DNA of 64,000 nt, from positions 121,558 through 185,557 of the forward strand of contig NMRA01000707.1 of the NCBI GenBank assembly GCA_002633005.1, in the 5' to 3' direction. This DNA is from Phoronis australis. Its lineage: Eukaryota > Phoronida > Phoronidae. Below are positions 13,234 to 25,270 of the stretch, piece after piece. A program made the position numbers and the translations under genes. The stretch's first letter is position 1, and each line of letters opens with the position of its first letter. The notes beneath the pieces were generated by a model that made no database searches, was not told where the DNA came from, and worked only from the letters and a program-made list of their open reading frames with translations.

Positions 13234-13572
13234 CTTTGACACCCCGAACTCAAAATCTATAATTGAGGGTAGGCACATGTAAGCTTGATCTCCAACTGAT
13301 TCCAAACTGACCCGGATGCTTTCCACAAACAGCCAATTCGATAGCAAACGGTGGTAAGCAATCCCACTATGGCAAAATTCAGCTCCCTCTCCGTCTGCAG
13401 TGAATGGGACGAGGCCTGATTTAACGTGTTTCAGAAGATCTGTTATCGACTTATTAGATTTAGCTAATGTTTCAACTGCTTGCTGGTTTGGGTATTCCAT
13501 TAAAGTCCCACTAACCAGATTAACATAAAGATTTCGGTGAACACTGACTGCTTCATCTTCCTCGGCAGCCAT
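13234..13572 (-). CDS. Candidate first exon of an unknown gene (113 codons)
   Basis: The frame opens with ATG in a strong context (AAAATGG) as MAAEEDEAVSVHRNLYVNLV. It stays open with ordinary protein-like composition (for example SITDLLKHVKSGLVPF and SGIAYHRLLSNWLFVESIRV) to GVSK, where AAAG|GTAATT offers a phase-0 donor at 13233. Without splicing it reaches a stop at 13189-13191. I recognise no family or domain. If real, it is a gene nested in the GPCR intron on the same strand with its other exons between 5.5 and 13.2 kb, where I could not identify any. The GGCGGATCC repeat begins just below it. It could also be part of a mobile element. Confidence 0.3.
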
Positions 13573-14723
13573 TTTTCATTTGGTGACATCAGTGGTACTT
13601 GAACTGCAGGACTTCTTAGGAAAATGATAATTCACAGGAAAACCAAATATTTTAATTTTATTACATTCTATGTACTATGAAATGAACAAATTTTTTGAAA
13701 AACAATTTTGAGCACTTTAGATATCAAGACTGAGGATTTTAACTGATAAGTTGTGCCTGCTGCAAGTGTTCCCTTTGTCTGAGGTGCCTGTAAACATTGG
13801 CTCATTGCTGTATGTAGACATAAAGTACCGTCGGTAGCTTTGGAGACATATGTCGATCATAAAACTATCTATTTTACTAAGACCGTCAAACTTACAAATA
13901 AGTTTCAGAGTCTAAAATTAGGCTTCAGCTGAGATTCGCACGCTCAAATTGGGTAAGTTTTCTGTGTTTTTGCTTCTTTGACCCCGTTATCCTCATAAAT
14001 TTTAGCAATTCCAATTTCTATTTCTTATTATTACTGTGACCATGGATGACTTAATCTCAAACACAAACTATTTCACTGTCCAACAGCTTCTATATTTTTA
14101 CAATACCACAAAAATGAGATTTGGTGTTAAAATTTGACTGTTGTGACGGACTTTAAAGCAACTTGTCAGAGTAGGAAGTGTTGAAACTACATTTTAGTAA
14201 TATAAAATATGAAAGTAAACTGCAGCGCATAGTATGATCAAAAATCCGTGACATAGGGTATATCACCCATTTATGGCTTTTCTCTGGTCTGAATATTGCT
14301 CTGGAAACTGTCTTATTTTCTCTTCGGAATGTGTGAATGGATGAGCTTATGAAAACTTGCGTTTATTGCACTGTAATCATGATATGAATAAAATAATGAA
14401 AAGAAAATTATAAGAGATTGCGGTTCTATTATGGGTGTGCGGTCTGTATTCGTCTTTTATCCGTTTAATTCATAAAGCGTACTTAGTCGGCACGCATCTG
14501 TTTGCAAATTTTATAATGAACATGTCACGGTTTGCTCCGTGGATGGGCGGACACAGGTTATCGCTGACCGGTGTTTAGTAGCTTTCGGTGCGACGATAGA
14601 CTGAAGACTGGTTCGAGTTGATCACTTTATTACTTTCGGCCTCACGTACTCAAGTCTACTCAGAAAAAACGTACTACGACGTAATATCTGATCTATGCTC
14701 CAGCTAGTGCTGCAAAACTTTGA

Positions 14724-14875
14724 CCAGGGGGCCATCCAGAATTTTGAGTTGGGGGTCGGGGCACAGTATCAGCCAGTATTTTGCACGTCAGACATTTACA
14801 CCCCGACGTTCCAAATTCAATCAGAGAATTGTAGGGGGCATGGCCCTCTTGGCCCTTTTCTAAATCCGCTACTGG
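14724..14875. repeat. GGCGGATCC-type MITE-like repeat
   Basis: It starts CCAGGGGGCCATCCAGAATT and ends TAAATCCGCTACTGG. The inverse of the right end, CCAGTAGCGGATTTAG, is an imperfect terminal inverted match to the left end. The interior AGACATTTACACCCCGACGT is shared with 13113-13190. Confidence 0.5.
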
Positions 14876-16932
14876 TAAATCGTTGCAGGTATTCTGCTGC
14901 GGAATCCCTACGAGCTAAGTAACTGACGTCATTACTGGGATTTCAAAATTGGACGCCGTATTGGCCTAGTCACTGGAAATCGTTTGTTTATGTTAAATAC
15001 ATTTAATGCATTTATTTTCATTTGAGTGCAAAGTAGCCCGTTTCGATCAACTGCGTATCGCTTAACAACTGGCTCGCACTTGACAATTTGCATGAAAAAT
15101 CAGGTGGTTTTTTTCACTCTGAAAAAAATCATGAATCACCATGTGACAAACGTAAACTCTAGAAAACTAGCCAAGGTCATGTGAACAATAAAAAATGCAA
15201 ATAATAAATGGAAAACAAAACGTGTTAAAAATTAATTTTCCTAAGTGCATTCCGTGATACCTAGCCGTGTTATTGTCTACTTAAGATTTTTTGCCGGCCA
15301 TCAATAACAATAGACTCATCTTGTTTCTAGTGTATAGCCGGAGACGACGAGAGCCTATTAAATTCACTGACGATAATAAATGGCTAGTTCAAAAAACCGA
15401 TAGAGTTCACATCTGCTTTAGCTTGTTTATTACTTCACCTTTGATAAAAAATTAATCAAAGTAACGGTGTTGATATACCACGAACCCAGTTTAACAAAAT
15501 CAGGGCATGTAATTACTTGCTTTGAACTTTCTTTTTAGAACCTGTGGAATTGAAAAGAATAAATTTTAATGAAAGATATTGTTACGCCGTACCTGTGCAG
15601 CTCTCGCATTACACACAACACAAGTCGGGGCTGAACTCGAAAGATATGCCAGTGTAGGGGGTCAAAGGGGGGCAACGTGACTAAAGTGTTATCAAAATAA
15701 AATGTGTTGAACAATTCTGATTTAAAAATGAACGTATGAACGTGCCATGGAAGTGTCTTAGCGCACTGACCTTACCGAACACTACGTCCACACTCAATAT
15801 TTAATATCCTACGAAACAAAGGATGTAAACAATATCTCCAGTCCCGGGACCCAATTCTAGGCTGGGCCACACCTCCAGTCCGCATCTGGAGTTCATATGC
15901 AAGCCATAAGAGTCTGCGGGTTCTCGGGAGCTGGAATGATCGTCCTGCGTGGGCGTTTAGGTTAGAGATGCGGGTCGACTCGGAGAAATTTGTACCGCTG
16001 GTTCGGTGTCTCTTGTCCCGGGACTGTAGGCATAGTCGTTTAAAGGGCCACAGCTGGAATGTTAGTGAAAGAGGAACACATGGCGATGTTACCAGATTAA
16101 GCGTACATTGCAACCTAGCTTTAGCACTTGAACACACGTTTAATTGGTTTTCAAGAGTGGATAAGGTACTAACCTGAGCCACTGTTGTTTTGCCTCATGA
16201 GACGCCTTTGTTTAGAAGTTCAATGAAATATGCGCAACCTGAGCTTCGTCGTCATAGAGGGAAGAGGATTTGTGACTCGTTCGAGTGTTTTTTGGTGATA
16301 ACTAGGCAGTCCCAGGCCACAAACTTAATCCGGTACCAAATCCTAACCCCTCCTAGCGAATGGTTGACACACTTCGTCAGTAATTATATAAAGATGGACA
16401 TCATCAGCTCCTTCGAATCAGGCTGTTCACAAGTATTTTGGAATGTTGGACTTCTTGGCGCGAAAAACTTAATTACTACCCGTCTGTATAACAGTTGTTA
16501 TCTGACCATATTTTTATTGCAGAAACCCCAAGAGCTCTGAATCGACGTAGATCATTAATTGCAGGTGGCACTGCGAGTTGTCCACCAAGTCCCCTATCGC
16601 CATCTAGCGAGAAAACATATTTCTTTGCCAGTCCGCTGCATCGGAAATGTATTTGTATTGAGTGACAAGTGAGTTAATAATTTAGTTTCGTTAAACGTTT
16701 CAGGAGGAACTGTCGCTCTTTGAGATTATTTTGTTCACTGAGGTGTTTTAGAACAGGATACTGATTGTCAGCAACAGCAAGAGTGGAAAAGAAATTGTTT
16801 GAACGCAAAAAGTTTTCACGATTAATAATTCAACGATATTCACTTGCGCTCTTTGTATCGTTGACGGTCGTTGGCACCGCAACAAAAAAGGAAAAAAGAC
16901 GACCAAGAGACATAACAAAAATTATCAACAAA

Positions 16933-17103
16933 ATGAGGTTTTTGAGTGAACTTACTCTAATTTTGCTATTAACTTGGATCCCGTTTTGTACTTTTCATAA
17001 AGTCATTTGCAAAACACCTGGGAAGTTTGCTGTAATTCCCGATAAACGTGGCTTAGGAAATGATGTTCTTGAACAAGTCGGACATGTTGCTCTATTCGGA
17101 TAG
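16933..17103 (+). CDS. Candidate small secreted prepropeptide (56 aa)
   Basis: This ORF begins MRFLSELTLILLLTWIPFCT, which looks like a signal peptide. It continues FHKVICKTPGKFAVIPD, then a dibasic KR (38-39), then GLGNDVLEQVGHVALF and a final Gly just before TAG. Signal peptide, dibasic site and C-terminal Gly is the layout of an amidated neuropeptide precursor. The ATG has A at -3. I recognise no known peptide family; the predicted end would be VALF-amide, not the FxPRx-amide of neuromedin-U/pyrokinin ligands. It lies inside the GPCR intron on the opposite strand. A chance AT-rich ORF with a hydrophobic run is a serious alternative, and no homology is known. Confidence 0.25.
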   Translation: MRFLSELTLILLLTWIPFCTFHKVICKTPGKFAVIPDKRGLGNDVLEQVGHVALFG

Positions 17104-17770
17104 GAATATTGCATGGTGCCCAAGCGGCGCATTGTACTTCCACGATTAGAGAGCGTTTAGCGAGCAGACATGCATATGTAGCCGTACCCAAATTTCTCCT
17201 AAGAAAACTTTCGTACTGACGATCAGATTCGAACGAAAGGCGTGTGCTCCAGATTCTTCTACATGTAAATACTCAAATTGATTTTACATCGATGTAACAA
17301 CGAACTCTTTGACGATCATTAAGATATTGAAGGTTACATTTAATGTAATCTCATCAGGTTAACTCAAGTGAAACCTTTGTGACATGGAACTTTACTGTTG
17401 GTATCAATGAATAAGAATCCATGACAACATCGGAAGTGCGCATGTTCAATTTAGATGTACATGTGGTAAAGCTCATCAACGGACTTGCTCCGTCTGCTCT
17501 GTCGCAACACGTTTTAAGAATAGAAGGTCGCGAGACAGTGTACATGTATATGCTTTACTCATGAAGAGGAGTCTACACGTAAGCAGAAGGTTGGTGTAGT
17601 CGGATATGGATAAATTTACATGTACAGTACACTCGGCTATAAACCAGACATTCACCACAGAAACCAACTTATTATTTACACAATTTACCGTTGTCAAATT
17701 GGTTTCAAGCTGCTCCTTAGTCAAAGTACATGTGACTTTTTGGGCTACAGTGGAAATAGGTTGCTTTACA

Positions 17771-17995
17771 CCAGGGAGACCGGAGTCTAATCACTGTACT
17801 CGAAAACGCACTCAAAATTATTTTTCTCGTACCGTGGTTAACTTTTCATGTCCGATGACTCCAACATCAACGCTGTAAGTTCGAGTCAGAACTCGAAATG
17901 CTGTGTTTTCACTCGAAATCTCACGCCTTTACTCAATTTTGTAACTTGCAACTAGAGACCATTAAGTGTGAACACGGAGTAGATAGTTATTGGCA
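17771..17995. mobile_element. TCGA-rich MITE, shortened copy
   Basis: It starts like the 43.5-kb copy (CCAGGGAGACCGGAGTCTAA, then GTACTCGAAAACGCACTC). Later it matches the interior of that copy (AGTTCGAGTCAGAACTCGAA and GACCATTAAGTGTGAACACG). The middle and right end are deleted. Confidence 0.5.
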
Positions 17996-18984
17996 ACAAA
18001 CATCATTCCTTTGATGAAACCCGGGTAAAGTTGCCTTAGGTGCTTTTTAAAATGACCCTTTATTGCAACTGTTTGGAGTTTCAGTGTGAAGCTGGGATTT
18101 GAGTACCACAACTCTAATTTCTAGCAACGTTATTAATACCATGCAAGTTTACGCTAGCTTTTCGATTACGTTTGCGATCATAGACTATTTTCAGATGTCT
18201 TTCTACCTTATTGGCGCACCTTAGCAAAGTTTGGCCGCCATAGAAGATATTGGGCATAGGGATATAAATAATGAATAATAAATAAAGCTCACCATTTCTG
18301 TTCCAATAAACCAAATCTCGGTTGCAAACGTATCGCAATTACATGTACATGTACCTGTAGCTTGGCGAAACGCGACCCATTGTTATCATATTGAAAATGG
18401 GTGTCACAAAACTTGTCAGTTTTGGGTTCGTTCGTTCACGAGATTCATTTTTAAAGCTTCGGTTAGCACTGTTTAACAAGTTAAAAACTGAAACCGATTT
18501 ATTTTCCCTCATAAAATCAGTTTTGCAATACTCCATTTGGTTGTAGAATTCTATATCCGTTATCAACACAAGTTATAGTCATTTAGGAATTCGCAATTTT
18601 AGGGTTGGCCATTACCCATACCAAATGACGTCGTACGGATTTCGCAAACTATTGTTTTACTTGCGAGATCCATACGACGGGCGTAAGCTCGTCGCATGCC
18701 CATCGCCTATGGGACGCTAACATTGTTTTACTTTATTACGTCTTCGTTGGATATAACAACAGGTCCCACGGACATCGTATCTTGAGCGCCCATCAGCCGG
18801 TTACCGAAAAATGCTTACCACTATCTTTATTATAAGAAAGAAAAACAAAGTGAACAATAGATACATGTACGTCCAAATACCGATACTATTCGAGGAGCTA
18901 GTTTGTCGTGGGAACCTAATCAAATTCGGAGCATTTTCTTGATATTCTGATGCTTTCGATATTCTTGGTGATAAATAATTAGAA

Positions 18985-19080
18985 TCCTATCACGGCAAAG
19001 AATATTACCAGATCGATTTAATGAGAGTAAAATGCCTTATTCGATTGTTATTTTTAGCCACTAAACCGGGCAAAATGTTG
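18985..19080 (+). repeat. Dispersed pair, copy 1 (coding-like fragment)
   Basis: TCCTATCACGGCAAAGAATA and onward aligns with 29769-29850. In the shared frame it reads SYHGKEYYQIDLMRVKC. No longer gene can be built around it. Confidence 0.4.
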
Positions 19081-19894
19081 CTTTAAAGTGCGATTCGTGT
19101 TTGAAATGTATTTGACCACAAAGCAAAGAAAAAAAACATCAATATTCATAGTCGACGTTTTAATTTAATTCCATTATCGTAATTGGGAAAATATCTCTTG
19201 AACAACCCGAACGCGACGTCATGAAAGGATTGGTTGGACGAGGCCTGAATGTTGAACTGGATTACAAGAGTAAACTCGTAGACAAGCCAAAAAGTTTTGC
19301 GTCGCAAGTCTCGTGAGTGCCTCGCGTTTACGGAATGTAGCCCAGATAAGTTGTGTATCTTGGCCATTTCATTCTTCGCTCGGTGAGGACCAAACCGTCA
19401 CATACTTCCACGGCAGCGCCATATCACTGAATCGACGTCTTTTCGGACATCGTTCCTGATGATAATTTCGTGATTGACGACAAATGCTTCTGGGTTTTAA
19501 CATTATTTGTCTTCGTCTCAGTACCACACTTCCAGTACGCACAGACACAATTTTCACGCTGTTTACGCATAGAAATCCTTGAACGTGATTAACAACGATC
19601 TAGAAAACAACTAGATATCCATCATCGAGTTTTAGTGTCCATGTCACTAAAGTAGTTCTCACACCCATCTCAAAAAAATATTCGGAACCGATTATGTGTT
19701 ATAGCCAACGATCTTAGTAAGAATAACAACGACGGCAGTGTCGCAATTGAGACATGTTTTTACCAAAGCAGTTTGTTTTCACTCGCCCTCAGCCCGTTTT
19801 GTAAACTGAAGGCGGTATCCCGCTGTTCTGAGAATGAGCTTGTTATATATTAGGAGGCAGGGCCTTATCACAAGTATATATGTACTTGGCGTGC

Positions 19895-20033
19895 GTTCAG
19901 TTGACGCTAGGACATACGGTACGATCTAGCTAAGACCTAGTCAAAGTCACGTGCTCTCATTTAAAATGCAAGGCAATATCTCACGTAATCTCGCGAAGTC
20001 TTGCTTTTTAGCGAGGTCCTAGCTTTACTGAAC
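19895..20033. mobile_element. GTTCAGT-family MITE, tandem copy 1
   Basis: The termini GTTCAGTTGACGCTAGGAC and AGGTCCTAGCTTTACTGAAC are inverted repeats of about 20 bp. The core contains GGCAATATCTCACGTAATCT and CGCGAAGTC. There is no ORF. A second copy follows after 8 bp. Confidence 0.7.
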
Positions 20034-20041
20034 GGGATGCT

Positions 20042-20180
20042 TTTCAGTTGGCGCTAGGACCTACGGTAGGACCTAGCTAATACCTAGTCAAAGTCACGTG
20101 TTATTATTCAAAATACACGGCAATATCTCACGTAATCTCGCGAAGTCTTGCTTTTTAGCGAGGTCCCAGCGTTACTGAAC
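20042..20180. mobile_element. GTTCAGT-family MITE, tandem copy 2
   Basis: It starts TTTCAGTTGGCGCTAGGACC and ends AGGTCCCAGCGTTACTGAAC, with the same core as copy 1 (ACGGCAATATCTCACGTAAT) and the same orientation. Its near identity to copy 1 suggests a recent tandem duplication or paired insertion. Confidence 0.7.
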
Positions 20181-22261
20181 AGGAGGCTGGACTTTGCTGT
20201 TTGGGAAGTAATTTCACCAACCTACTTTGTTCCTGTTTTTGTACAGTTCATGCTCATGTTTGCATTGTATTCTTTTTCGGATTACAATGGAAACAAGACT
20301 CAGAGTATTTGTGCTATCTGCGTTTCCCCCTGTACTTTTATTCACTTTCATTCGTTTTGTAATTTTTCTTCTCTGTAATTGTGTCAGATAAATAAAAGAA
20401 AGGCACGTGGTCGTTGTTTGACAAGTAAACTACTGGAGCGTTCTCTAGAATCAGCCGTATAAGCGTGAAGTGGATCGATAATGAATGTGGATTTAATTGC
20501 TCATGTTTTATTGTTCCGTTTATAATGAAACTATCTATATGTATCTAAATAACACGGTAGATCATCGTCATGATATCGATTCCGGCCGTGTACGTTCGCA
20601 GGGTTCAAGGTGTGCCTAGTGGCTGAAGCCAGTCAAATTCTTTGCCTTCCTGATTATGAGGTCGGTTGCAAGCACAACCCGTCCGCATACCTCCTCAGCA
20701 ATCAATCCCTAAACTCGTATTACTGCACCCATGCACAGAAGTTGAGTTCCAAGACAAGGTACATGTATCCGAAAGCCCTGATTAGACACTCTGACTGCTG
20801 AAAACACGTCCGTGCACAATTGGTATTATTTTGAGAACGCTGTGACATTCAGAAGCCAGACCTTCAAAACAAAATCACATTTACTCATATTCCTTGCTAT
20901 CCATGTTGGATTTGAAGTATGGCGAGCTGGCCACGAACTAGTCAGGAAGTGCACCCTAGAGGTGATAAATTTATAGCCTCAATTCAAAAATAACCAATTA
21001 TACTTGTCAGCTTTAAATTGGCACAGTGCGTTCCTGTGTCCACATTTTTCCAATGCGACCATCAAGAATGTTCACTGGCTCGTATTACACTTAGAGAAAA
21101 GACGCTCATTTCGATGACAGGCCAACTATTACAAGTGTTTTTTCAATATTGCTCAGTGATTTAAACTTGAGCTGATCGCAAGACATCCTCACGTCAAAAT
21201 CCGCCAAAAAGAACTGACGCGAGTAGAAGAGTAAAATGTTGCTGTTACCATAAGAGATCTACCGCTGGTAACTTGTTGAAGAGCTCCACCTGTTATTGAC
21301 GAATTAATAGCCTCAAACCCAGAGATACCTAATCTATTAAACGATCGACACGTTTTCCAGTTTGAGATTGACAGTTTCCAGTGTTCAGGACTGAATTGTG
21401 AATAGGTTTTTTTTCTTTTTCCTTATTTCTTACGGCTATTCAGGACATGAACCACACTCAAAACAGCATTTTAGCGCAGGAGGTTCACAGCAATGGACAT
21501 CTCCTCAGGCACCTTTCGAACGATGAGTTCTTTTTCCATCAAAAAGGTTAATACTCAAACCACGGGGTGTTTTTGAGAGATAAACCATTGTTGTTTCTGA
21601 GAGAAACAACATCCATTTCGCTACAGGACAGTTCACGAGGGTCCTGCCATACCGAAGTCAGTAAAGACAAAATCGACCAAACGCAAACTCCGTAAGCGTA
21701 CACGACGAGCTAAGGTGGTTGTAAATCTACCAGGAGCACGAGAGCAAGCTACCGCGGGCACTAGAGTGGATTTTAATTGCACTTATTATCACGCGGTTCA
21801 GGGCATTAGGACATGTCGTGCATGACCAAGGTTGACTTGAAATAACTATCTGCGTTTACACACACAGCAAGAAACCGGCCAACGGAACTGGGGTAAGATA
21901 AGAATTAGTCACGTCGCACATCCATCGAACACTACGGGTAACTCGATAGAATTCTGCCCCCGATGCGTTTGTACGTATTAACACCATTTTACATGTACAT
22001 ATCTACAACAAAGATCCGTTTTATCTCACGTATCGAAAGACCCCCGCCGTGAGATCTCGCGATATGTCACAAGTACTTAATCACAGCAGCAGAAACGGTG
22101 GTATTAACGTTTCCACAGCAATCTCAGTCATTTAACGAGTCACGTGTTACCAATCGGATGCGTTACTTGCGTGGATAGCTTTTAGTGCAATGGCTGAAAT
22201 GGAAAGAGTGTGCAAGAATACGACAGAAACAATTTCCGCTGGGCAATGGTCCAGGCGTGCT

Positions 22262-22378
22262 TTCAGTAACACTAGGACCTACGCTAGGACCTAGCAAAAT
22301 CTTGCAAAGTTAAGTGATCTCATTTAAAATACACGGCAATATCTCACGCAATCTCGCCAAGTCCTACCGTTACTGAAC
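22262..22378. mobile_element. GTTCAGT-family MITE, copy 3
   Basis: It starts TTCAGTAACACTAGGACCTA and ends CCTACCGTTACTGAAC. The core CATTTAAAATACACGGCAAT is shared with the tandem pair. It is slightly shorter, with the right-hand AGCGAGGTCC block lost. Confidence 0.7.
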
Positions 22379-23000
22379 GGGAGGCAGGTTTATAACTAAA
22401 TGCCGTTGTCACGATTGCAGTAAACCGTGGGGAGTATGTTTCCGTATCATGGGGTGGGTTGGAAGTGTCACAAACACTAACATCCACACACCAACGCAAA
22501 ACACCCGGATAAAAGGGAAGTGGATACCCTAGACCTGCAACATCATCAAGTCACCTTTCGCCACTTTAAAACCTCGACCATCGTCGATTTCGCCGTTCAC
22601 CCACCAGAGACACTACGGGACCTAAGTCCAAATACCACACCAACACAGTATCGCCAGTTAAAAGTCAAGATAGTTTGACAACAAAGTAAAGGACAGGGTA
22701 CATCCGAGCTATTCTGCGGTATTTTTGACGGGCAATGCAGCTGAAAAATTTTCAATATTCCAACCATTCGAAAAGTGAACATGGCAATAAGAGACCCACT
22801 TGAAGGGAGCCTCCATGAAAACCCCGCCTTTAGAGTTGCATGTATGTTTCAGAAGCACCAACCATTTGTGGGGCTTGATTCTTTTAACCTGAACATTCCA
22901 CAGGTTTTCGTGGACAGATGGATTTTTAAACAGTTTAGCTTTATAAAGAAGAAAAGAATATGCCATTTAAAGAAGTACAATCAATGAACGAATGACGTAA

Positions 23001-23003
<3 letters not shown>

Positions 23004-23033
<30 letters not shown>
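23004..23033. repeat. (TTTA)n microsatellite
   Basis: About seven uninterrupted TTTA units. Confidence 0.95.
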
Positions 23034-25155
23034 CCAACGTGGTCCTTCGTGTGTTGTTGGAAAGCAGCCTTATACTTGGCAGTGGTGTGAACTTCTAAAG
23101 TGAACGCTTTTGGAGGGAATTGTGGTGGCAAAAAGGACCCTTTCGAAGGATATTTTGTCAGAAAAGGACCACGTAATAGTGGAATTGGTCGTGAAAATTG
23201 CACAGTTCTAACTGGCACGCTCCGTTATGCCTTTTCATGGGAGTATCCGCGATCAAAGTACCCACGCGCTGAGTCAGCGGCACGTCTCTGCATGGGGGCT
23301 GGCGGCGGTCGGGTACTGCATGTACACCTACATGTACCATGCAAGTTAGTCGGCAACTTGGAGATCGCAACTCCAACTGCCAAATAGTCGAGATACTTTA
23401 ATTTTTGACGCAAGCTACATGTAATCCTTGACAACCGCTCTTGAGACCAACCTGCCTGACCCAAATCACAACGCTGTAGGCCTATCTCGTTGCATTAATT
23501 ATATCCGTTAACAACACCATCCTGTTGTCATAGTCACCTAAAACCTTTCACTTTACCGCTGAGAGCGCTTTTCCTCATAGTAAAGGTTAATTATGTTAAT
23601 TCCGGTATTGAGATGCCACTGAAGTAGCGGCTTACGTAGACGGATATCAGAAAAACAAACCCTCATGAATTCGCGGAGATGCCCACTCGGACGATATAAC
23701 CAAGATTGAGTAACCATGACAACAGCGCGAAGAAGTAACGCTAGAGAAGTCGAAGAAAAGTTCAAGACCTTTTGAATCTTGAGTTATAAATACATGCGTG
23801 TGCATGTATTCGACCCTTAAAATCGACGTTGAAATTAACCTTCTCTACACGTGCCTGAAGAGTTATTTTTTACATTCCTTAAATAACAAAGAACAAAAAT
23901 GAGCAGTTCATGACTGAACTGGGGAAATTTAAAGTTAACTAATCATTACTTGTGTTCACTATGACCAGCTAGCGTTAAGGCGCCCAAGTGGCGACATATA
24001 AAGCTTACAATTATCGGCGAAAGCAGTCCCAATCCTCCAGTGAATTGGTTTGTAATTGCTTGAAACGGATGCCAACTGTATAAAATTATTTTTAGATTAA
24101 CCAGACCCAAAGTTATAATATTTTGAAACATGATACACGCTGTCTTATCAGCTAAAAAGCAGAGAGTAAGCCGCTGCTGGTCGGCAAGCCAGTAGACCTA
24201 AACACAGTGCCTCGAGCATGTTCAACTCGACGTTTCGGTTTCTGACATATTTTATGGATTATGGTGAATTTTATTGCACAGTTTAACACGAGCGTCATTC
24301 CCTTTTCGAACCCTTTGTTTTTCTATGTGCCTGTTATAACGTTCCTGGACCGTGTAGAAAGCGTCACAGGAAGGTAAATATAGTGATATTTGCCTGACGT
24401 CTGTGACTTCGCAAGTTTTAAAAAGTAGGCCTGCGTGGAACTTTAAGGGACTTGCTCGGTTTTACTGAGAATGAAAAAACGGGGCACGTGAAGGAATACG
24501 TTCTCGATGGGTTAACTTTTTGAAGTTATTAACTCGGCCGGAGCTGTAAAACAACATGTTTTTCGTATATTTAATTTAAATCGTCATCCCTCACCATTGG
24601 CTGCCGGTCATTCACATAAGTCAAAGTCGGCGTCTTTCCTAATTCAACACACTTAGGTTGCATACAGTAGGACCGTATCGACATGTTTTTGTGTTTAGCC
24701 AAACATCAACAAAGTTTATATTTTAACTCAGTAAAAGAGCACACTTTCTGAAAATGAAATCCTGTAGAAATTGAGTTTTGGCTTACCAACACTCTATCTT
24801 CAACTACATGCGACCATGTCTTTTTGTTAAAACTTAACAAAAATGTACACCGATAACAAAAAACGGTATCAACAAATTGACCGAATTTCATAAAAATGTT
24901 CGGGATGAAATTTCAAAAATGCTGTTCGAGTTATCTAAGTTATTATTGCTTTTTCGTTTCATCACGTTTGATTTCCGATATTTGAGAATCGTAAAAGCCA
25001 AAGTGGAAAAGCGAAGCATTTTAAAAACAATTCCCTACTGTGTAATGGAGAACGGGCTCCTGGGCATGTGTCGCGTTTGATGGGTTCAGGATGGTAACTT
25101 CTGTGTTAACTTACACACGGATATTTTCGTAGCCTGAAATTACCTCTCTGAAATG

Positions 25156-25270
25156 AACGTTATCTGCGCATGTGCAAATTTCAGTCATTTTTATGTTAAG
25201 TCATGTGACTGAAACTGTAGAATCTTATGATTGGCCGTGTGACTGAAGCTCGCACATGCGTAGAAAACGT
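25156..25270. repeat. Imperfect inverted repeat, about 30-bp arms
   Basis: The left arm contains TCTGCGCATGTGCAAATTTC and AGTCA. The right arm contains TGACTGAAGCTCGCACATGC and GTAGA. The arms pair with few mismatches around a spacer of about 50 bp. Probably a small MITE. Confidence 0.5.

Noticed and set aside
15772-16182. 136-codon minus-strand ORF beside 116-codon and 69-codon plus-strand ORFs
   Set aside because: It starts at GTG rather than ATG, has low-complexity composition, no motif and no splice support. Probably chance.
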